Assembly: GCA_028564705.1 (NCBI GenBank)
Contig: JAPXFQ010001958.1
Span: 1-64,000, forward strand
Reading direction: 5' to 3'
DNA length: 64,000 nt
DNA from: Apricaphanius iberus
Lineage: Eukaryota > Chordata > Actinopteri > Cyprinodontiformes > Aphaniidae
Shown here: piece by piece, positions 47,801 through 56,800 of the stretch
How positions within the stretch are numbered: position 1 is the stretch's first letter
How the letters are laid out: each line of letters starts with the position of its first letter
Notes under the pieces: generated by a model
Databases searched by the model: none
Seen by the model: the letters and a program-made list of their open reading frames with translations, nothing else
Told to the model about the DNA's origin: nothing
Position numbers and translations under genes: made by a program

Positions 47801-50800
47801 TTTTAGGCAGGCCTGTAAAAATACTGTTACAGTAATCAAGGTGGTTATAGATGAATGCATGGATGAGTTTTTCTAGATCTCCTTGTGTCATCAGTCAATC
47901 CTTCAAATGTTTATCAGGTGATAGAACGCTGACCTTTTTATTGCTTTTATGTGACCCTGGAGGTTCAGGTCTGAGTCCATTATTATTATGTAGATTACTG
48001 GCCTGGTTGGTAGTTTGTGCTTGTAGTACTGAAGAATCCCGTTATGGGGCAGAGTACAGGCTTAGACCGGATATATTGCCGAAGAAGGAAATAAACATGG
48101 CGACCTTAGAAGATTATTAGCTGATTAATATTCAGATAACAAAAGAAAAAAATATGGCAGAAGTATTGTAGTTGGTATGTAAAACATAGTTACCACTATT
48201 TTTGATTTCTCTCCTACTGGGTCTGTGCCGTTGACGGCGTGTACCTACAGACAGTCAAATAGCGATATTGTCAGCAATATTGCGACAAGCAACATTGCTG
48301 ACATTAACGAGTCACAGCTAGGGATACGGCTACTAATTTAATTACTACTTTACACCAGAAGATGGCGGACATCTGTAAATTTAATCTAAAACACATTTTT
48401 GGTTGTTACCATTGAACATGCTTAGCTTGATGAAATCATTGATTATGAGGGGCTTCCCTGAAAGAGATCTAATGTTTAATGTAGCTATTTTAATATTTAA
48501 TGTAGCTTCCTTAATATTGGGGTTCAGCGGGGTTACTACTGAACTGGAGAACTTGAAAGCACGTGGCATGTTTTTTTTATATACCCTGAATTCGAAGTCA
48601 TAGTTACTCAACAAAGGACGCATTGTTCAGTAACAAAATGTATTCACAACAAAGAGCCATTGTGGTTCAAAACCACTGGCTCTATGTTTTTTTAGATCTA
48701 GGGTATTTTGTTCAATGAAATTTCTCTCTTGGGTGATTTAAGAATAGAATAGAATAATCCTTTAATAGTCCCACATGGGGAGATCTGGTTGCAACAGCAG
48801 CAAAAAACAGATGTACAAGGCAGAACAGGACACAGAACAGAAACACAATTATTACAGAAGAAAGAAAAATTTTTTACATCACGTACTATAGTTATAAAAA
48901 TAGGGTACTGTACAGTTTTTCAAGTGCTTAGACATTCAGAAATTTAGAATAGTACGGATTGTGCGTTGAGCAGTGCAATTGAAGAGTAGATGTGCAATTT
49001 TCAATAAATTATAAATAGTCTGTTAAAAGTAATGAGCAATTTATAACATTGTTGTTGTTGATTTTGATTTAGTGCAGTTAAGCAGCAATGGTGTGAACAT
49101 CTATGTCTGTCGGGAGCAGTTTTGATTGTATAGTCTAACAGCTGCAGGGAGGAAAGACCTGCAGAAAGGCTCATTCAAGCATCCAGGATGAAGCAGTCTG
49201 TCACTGAAAGAGCTCTGCAGTTCAGCAATATTTCCATTCTTGGGGTGGTAGACTCTGTCCTTTAGAGATGTTATTTTAACTAGAGTCCTTCTGTCTCCCA
49301 CCACCTGCACTGGATCCAGGGGGCATCCTAGAACAGAGCCTGCCTTCCTAATGAGTTTATCCAACCTGTTCCTGTCAGCTGTCGATAAACTGCTGCTCCA
49401 ACACAAACCACTGTAAAAAATAACTGAACGCACCACAGAGCCATAGAATGTCTTTAACAGGGCTCCCTGCGCTCCAAATGTCCTCTGCCTCCTCAGCAGG
49501 TAGAGTCTGCTCTGACCCTTCCTATAAAGAACATCAGTGCTGTGGCTCCAGTCTAGTTTATTGTTCAGGTGAACACCCAAGTACCTATAAGAGTCCACTA
49601 TCTCAATGTCCGCTCCCTGAATGTTCACCAGTGTTAGTGTGGTGGGTCTGCGTCTCCCGAAGTCCACCACCAACTCCTTGGTTTTTCCAGCGTTGATCAG
49701 CTGATGGTTCAGCTGACACCAGTTCACAAAGTCCAGGGTCCTCTGTCTGAACTCTGAGTTGTCATCTTTAATGAATCCAACTATGGCGGAGTCATCAGAG
49801 AACTTCTGAAGGTGGCAGCATGGAGTGTTGATGGAGAAGTGTAGAGGGTGAAGAGGGACTGTGCCAGCACTGTTCCCTGTCGGGCCCCCGTACTGCAGAT
49901 CAGCCTGTCAGAGACACAGCCCTGTGTCCTCACATACTGATGGCGTCCTGTGAGGTAGTCCAGTATCCACTGCGACATGTGGTGGTCCAATCCTGCCAGC
50001 TCCAGCTTGTCCCTCAGAAGTCATGGCTGGATGGTGTTAAAAGCACTGGAGAAATCAAAGAACATGATCCTCACAGTGCTTCCAGGCTTCTCCAGGTGAG
50101 TTAGAGCTCAGTGCAGCAGGTAGATGATGCCGTCCTCCACCCCAATGCCAGGTCGATAAGCAAACTGCAGCGGATCCAATGAAGAACCCATCTTCATCAG
50201 ATGTGATGTCAGGGCTGCCGACCTGTTTCCAACTGTCTCTGACAGAAAGTAGCTGAATTTGACCCAGAAAGTCATTAGAAGTTGCTAGATGACGTTTAAT
50301 AATTAGCATACTGATGAAATCATCAATAATGTGGTGGTCTATTTCTTCTCCTCCAACATTCACTACAAATAAAACCAGTTAATAATAATAAAAACAGTCT
50401 GCAAAACCTGTGTCAAGAAAAAATAACCCAAAGAACAGAAACAGGCAGTCTCATAAGATCAAGTAAAGATGGCAGAAAGTATGGGATAAAAGATCTGGTA
50501 GGTGGCTTGATTATATTCAAAGGAAATTTGGTATAATGAATATAAACAGAATGAAACAGAAAGGAGGAAATTATTAAATCTAGATTAGGATTTTTTCAAA
50601 TGGTAAATGGCCTGCATTTGTATAGCGCTTTACTCAGTCCCTACAGACCCCAAAGCGCTTTACACTACATTCAGTCATCCACCCATTCACGCACACATTC
50701 ACACACTGATGATGGCAAGCTACGTTGTAGCCACAGCTGCCCTGGGGCACACTGACAGAGGCGAGGCTGCCGGACAATGGCGCCACCGGGCCCTCTGACC

Positions 50801-53800
50801 ACCACCAGTAGGCAACGGGTGAAGTGTCTTGCCCAAGGACACAACGACTGAGACCGTCAGAGCCGGGGCTTGAAATGGCAACCTTCCGATTACAAGGCAA
50901 ACACCCAACTCCTGAGCCACAGTCGCCCCAAATGAATTGAATTATAAACTATTTAAATAGGGGAAACGCTACTTTGGTCTTTAACACTGTGTCCACACCA
51001 AAAGCGTCAAAACGCGCCACCTGCCCCCAGCTGGATGCTAGAACATTTGCACCTTCAAGCGTGTACAAAGCGAACTGGACGCGCTTCAAATATTGTATTT
51101 TCACGCGCGAACTGGCCTTCAGCAGAGCTGGGACCAGAGTGCAGTTGCCGGTGGATTAGGGACCGAGTTGATGGAGGACTGTGTGTTCGGCCCGGGCTTC
51201 AGTGGAGCTGGGGCTAGAGTGCATTTGCCGGTGGATTATGGACTATGGTCTCCGAGCTGACGGAGGACCGAGTGGATTACGTGTTCGGCCTGGCCTCCGG
51301 TAGAGCTGGGACCGCTGCACTGGGTTTGGTGATCTACAGATACAATCTAGCTACGGCGGAGGGATCCATAAACAGCAGCGAGCCTCTCATAAACACCTGC
51401 TCCTCGCCGCCTGGAAAACGTGACCTGCTTGCCCAGTTTGTACCGTGAAGGTCCAAGCTTCGCCTGCCGAAACACCAACCACATTTCTGAGCAGCTGTCC
51501 ATCTGTCTGCGGTTCGTAAAAGTTTATAATATTTGAGCAGCGTGGGACGTGGTGCGGGAGTTGCAACCAGGAAACCAGGTGAGGAGGCCATTTCAAGGCT
51601 GACTTCTTGGCCGAGAGGTGCTTTTACAGCAACAACGGCTCTTTTAAGAGCCACCCACAAACCTCTTAAGAGCATTCCTGTCTAAATAGTTTCACCTATT
51701 TATAATATTTTGTCTTTTTTCCTGTCTCTGTATTGAAAACAGCTTGTGTCATGTAGCTCGGGGTGATTAGCCACGATGTTTATCAGTATTTCCTCCATGT
51801 CCTGCTGAGGCTGTGACTCCATGACAGTCACAGAATCACTGAAACTCTGTCCCCTGATTGGTTGACGCGGCGCAAATTGAAGCTGGAGTTCAGACTTTTT
51901 GAACTTGAGCAGAATTTTCATGCACCGCAAATGCCTCATTCACACAATTTCTCCGCGCAGATCAGGCAGAAAAGCGTTTTCGCGACGCAAATCTGCTTCT
52001 GACTTGAAGCGGGACCCCCTGCCGCGCGTCATCGCACTCCTCCCTTGACATAACGTACACCTGACTCGCGACTCGCTTTATTCGCTTTTGGTGTGTACGT
52101 ACAGTAAGAAGAGGCTGGAATGTGTTACTTGTTATTTTTCCTGAAGCATTTTGTTGAGAGAAGGGAACTGGTACAAAATTGAAAACTGGACATTCTTTTA
52201 AACTAAATTTTTAGGTGTAAAAAAATGTTGATATCTTAAATTGAAATTAATTGAGCGAATATCATTTTTTATCTGTTTTTCAATACTTGGTGAAAATAAG
52301 TAGGGCCTATTTAGTATGTATCAAACACTGATTGCGAACCGCTGTTAAACATGAGTTTATGGCTTATGTTCTGTGTTTTTTATGTTTTAAATGTCCTACG
52401 TTTTACGGTACGTCAACGCAACACAGTGTGCAGCAGATTGGTGTGGATGCTGTGTAGTTAGACATGTTGCTATAGAGTGGTGAACGATGTACGTTTAAGG
52501 CTTATAAAGCAAAGATTGATCTTACATACCTGCACATTTCTTTTTGACTTTTGAGTTTAATTTAAAAGATTTTGAAAAATTTGTTTGTGACTGGGTGAAA
52601 TCAGCGTTTTCTTTCTGTGACTCTGGGTGAAATAAGCTGAGCTCCATGTACTGTAGGACCGTCTTGGTCCGGTTGCAGAGCAAGTCAGGTCTCTAATCTG
52701 CAGGTGGTATCGGTAAGTTTGACAGAAAGCAGATAAAGGTAGTCAGAAATTTCGCTAGATTCTTTGCTAGGTGTTTTGGGAAAATGGGTCTAAAATGTCA
52801 TCAAAAATAGCAACAAAGTCACTAAATTGGAAACACTGGACTTAGTGCAGGTAATGCGCTGATTTTCAAGGCAGCGCCACCACTGCTCAGCAGCACGTGT
52901 CCTGACGAAGACCAGGAAGCAGGAGCACATCACTCCGATTTTAGAATCACTGCATTGGCTCCCCGTGGGTTTCAGGATTGATTTTAATATACTTTTAAGT
53001 GTCTTAACAGTCTTGGGCTTTCTTATCTTTCGGAAATGTTTTTACCATACGAACCCTTGAGGCCTCTGCGCTCCTCTGGCAGCCGTCTCCTTGTCATCCC
53101 TAAAGTAAGGCCCTTCTCCTTGTTATCCCTAAAGTAAGGACACACACTCATGGCGAGGCGTCTTTTTCTTATTAAGGCCCTCGCCTGTGGAACGGGCTGC
53201 CGGAGGACCTCAAAACCGCAGAGAACGTTTATGTTTTTAAGAACAGGCTCAAGGCCCACCTTTCTTTTAACTGATTACTTTTATTATTCATTATTTATTT
53301 TATTATTTTATCCTATATGTTCTATATAGTCAGGGTTTTATTATCTTATAGAGACTTAGCTTAGTTTTTAACTGATTATTTTTATTACTCATTTATTCAT
53401 TGGATATTTATTTTATCTTTATACGTTCTATTCCATCAGAATTTTGTCATCGTATATTTTAACCTTATTTTTTCCTTTTCCAGTGTTTCTTCTGTGGGAG
53501 CCCTCAGCCCTGGGGGCGGTGGTCGGCTGTGGCGGCCTGGGTGCTCTCCGGGTGTGCCTGGGTAGATGTGGGGGCCTCCGCTCTCCCTTCCCTGGGCGCT
53601 CTGTGGCGGTGCCTCGGCTGCTGCTTTGGATTTGCTGCTGTCAGGGCAGATGGCTCCCCTGATGGCGTTTCCTTAACTTAGCTTGTCTGGCTCATCTGAA
53701 CTCAGCCCAGTGTGTTTTATGTTTTATCTTATGTCCTTAAGTGTGTGTACGTGTTTTAATACCTTCGTGGGGACCAAAAATCAGGATTTACTAACCTCGT

Positions 53801-56800
53801 GGGGACCAACAGCTGTTGTGGGGACCAAAATCCTGGGCCCCACAACTTTGAAGGCATTTTTGAGGCTCAAAATTTGGTTTTAGTGTTAGGGTTACAATTA
53901 TGTTATGGTTAGGATAAGGGTCAGGGTTAGGTATTCATTTTTGATAGTTAGGGTTAGGGTAAGAGGCTAGAGGGGGTAAGAGGGGGTATTATTTTCAAAT
54001 TGCTTTTATATATCTGGGGATGGGAGGGAATGTGGGTATGTGGGGTCATTTTAATTTGTAAAGAACTTTGAGTTGCATTTATTGTATGAATTGTGCTATA
54101 TAAATAAAGTTTGATGCGTTTGTTTGGAGTAATTCCCACCATTGAGCGCATAGACCCGACAGGCAGCGCTGAACGTATTTATTTATTAACATCCCCATCG
54201 GGAACCGATGGCGGCAGTAAATTAGACAGTGTTAATTTAACTGTTTTTGGAGATGTCGTACCTTAACTCTGATTTAGTGTTGAAAAATAAAATCTGTATT
54301 CAAATCTGAGTTACTAATTTAACACTAACTAGGTGTTAGAGTATATAAAAACTTACAGAGTAATTTTTAAACTAGTTATATTCTAATTAACTCTAAAAAG
54401 ATTCTAATCTCACTGTTCTGAACTTTAGGAAATTCTTTAAGAAATTTATTTTGAACTGTGCATCACAATTACAAATCATTTTCTAAAAGATGTAACAATA
54501 TGGAACAATGTACATGTTCTCACTTTCATTAGAATATTGTCCGTCCAAGGATCTGACATGGTGTGCGAACAATAACCACCAAACACTGACAACAACATAA
54601 CTCAAAGAATAACTAATGGATAAGTTCTACACTTAACACAAACACATTACCCATGCGTCTTTGTGGCGTACAACAAAATGTGTGGGCTCTGGGTGGAGCT
54701 TGTCTGGAAGGATTTAAAATTGACTCTGAACTGGCACTCTTCATTTAACAGCAATAAATAACACTTGACTTTGAATTGCAAGGATGGGAGTTAAATTAAG
54801 TGTGATCAACTCAGATAAATAATTCCAGACATGATTAATATTTTACTCTGAAAAGAATGAAATTACTCTGTTGGGGTTAAAATTGACACCACAATGTTTA
54901 ACCCTGATAATTCAACTCTCCCAATTTTTGCTGTGCTTTATCTAAAGAATGTTTTTATTTTTCCTTGCATTGTGTATTGGTTTTTACCTAAACCAAAGGT
55001 GCTAATTTGTTTAAAATAAATGCAGTTCGTAAACTAATTTAACTTAACCCAGATCTATACTTAAATATGATATCAGGTTTTATTGTTTCTATTTCTATGC
55101 ATATTTATTGATTTACTGTTTCACCTTTATTTTTGGTTGTTAGTTTGTTGACTCTCATGTAATTAGTAGTGTGTGTTACTAGAATGGTTGGTTAAAATGT
55201 TTGACTTAATTCTTCTTTTATAAATAAACTTTTGTATTTTGGAAAGTCTTTGTCTATGATTCAATATACATATGTAGTAATTTGCTGTTCAGTGAAAGTC
55301 ATGAGCCCTTCCCTCACCTTTTAATTAGCTCAGCCTTAATCAGGCAGGTAACCATAAACAATAAGTAAGACTGAAAAATTTGGTTTGTAAATATTTTTCT
55401 TTTTACATACAATTATTAATCTCATTACAAATTGCCATGAGAAATTATTCATAAACATCCATAGCAAAAACCTAAATATGTAAAAACTATAACACTGGTC
55501 ACAACTGCTGTCCATTGTGACTGATTCGGTTCCTGATCAGCTTTTAAGGACATGATTTCTTGGCACAGCCAAGGTGTTGAGGGAACCTGCTTTGGTGGCC
55601 TTAGAATTGGGTCCCTGGTTTTTGCAGATGATGTGGCCCCGTAGGTTTTATGGGAATGTGATCTACAGCTTTCGCTGGATTACTTCGCAGCAGAGTGTGA
55701 AGCGGCTAGGACGGTTGATCTACATTCCTACCCTCATCTATGGTCACGAACTCTGGGTAGTGACCGAAAGAACGAGATCATGGATACAAGTGGCTGAAAA
55801 TAGTTTTGGCACTCGCCTAGAGATAGGACGAAAAGCTTGGTCATCCTCCAACCTCAACTAGCCCCTCCACATCGAGAGGAGCTAGTTAAGGTGGCTCTGG
55901 CATTCAATTCACTTTTCAATTCAATTTTATTTATATAGCACCAATTCACAACAGATGTCATCTCAAGGCACTTTACAACAAGTCATTTCAATACAATTAT
56001 ACAAACATTCCAATTAGTTAAGTTTTCTGTGTAAGGAATCCCAGCAGATTGTGTTGAGTCATTGCCGTGAGGTTGTGCCCAGATCATGCAGACTCCAACC
56101 ACAGCATTTCCTCAGCAATCCCTCATGCTGAGCAGCATGTAACAACAGTGGGGAGGAAAAACTCCTCTTTAACACAAAGAAACCTCTGGCAGAACCTGGC
56201 TCAGAACAAGGGGTCATCTGCCATGATCCTCTGGGGGTCAGAAATATATTGATTTGCATGTAATGAGTCTATCATTTATTAGTTTCACCTTTTAAATTGA
56301 ATTACTAAAATAGATTAACTTTTGCACTATATTCTAATTTTTCAGGTTTCACATGTACACCTCTCTATGACTGCTGACTTGGAACTGTTAAAAATGTTTT
56401 CATAATGACAAGCACAATAATCTTATCTGTGTGAGGTTAAGTTTTATGTTCTGGCTGGGGCCTATTGAAGTAGAGATTCTCATCTGGATGTTTGTTTCAA
56501 ATTAATACCTCTTTGCAACTATTTGAACTTACTGAAAGCTAAGCCTAAGCCAGTGCCAAAAGTGGGTTGCTATGAGTATTGTAATATTCATAGCAGCCTA
56601 CTTTTGACAGTGTGCAGTAGTTAGCTTGTGCAGTTGCTAGCGTGTCCTGGGTCTTCCTCTGGGCCTTTATCTGTAGATGAAGGGGGTATGTAACCATGTC
56701 AATATAATTTCATTTCAGAGCTGAATCTGAACATGCTCAAGACGTGCTGAGACCTTTTGACTGGACGTTCACCACAGATTACAGAGGAACGCTTCTAGGA

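Noticed and set aside
53880..53965. Interstitial telomere repeat (GGTTAGGGT strings)
   Set aside because: Only scattered TTAGGG-like units occur inside a GTGGGGACC dispersed repeat; there is no tandem TTAGGG array.
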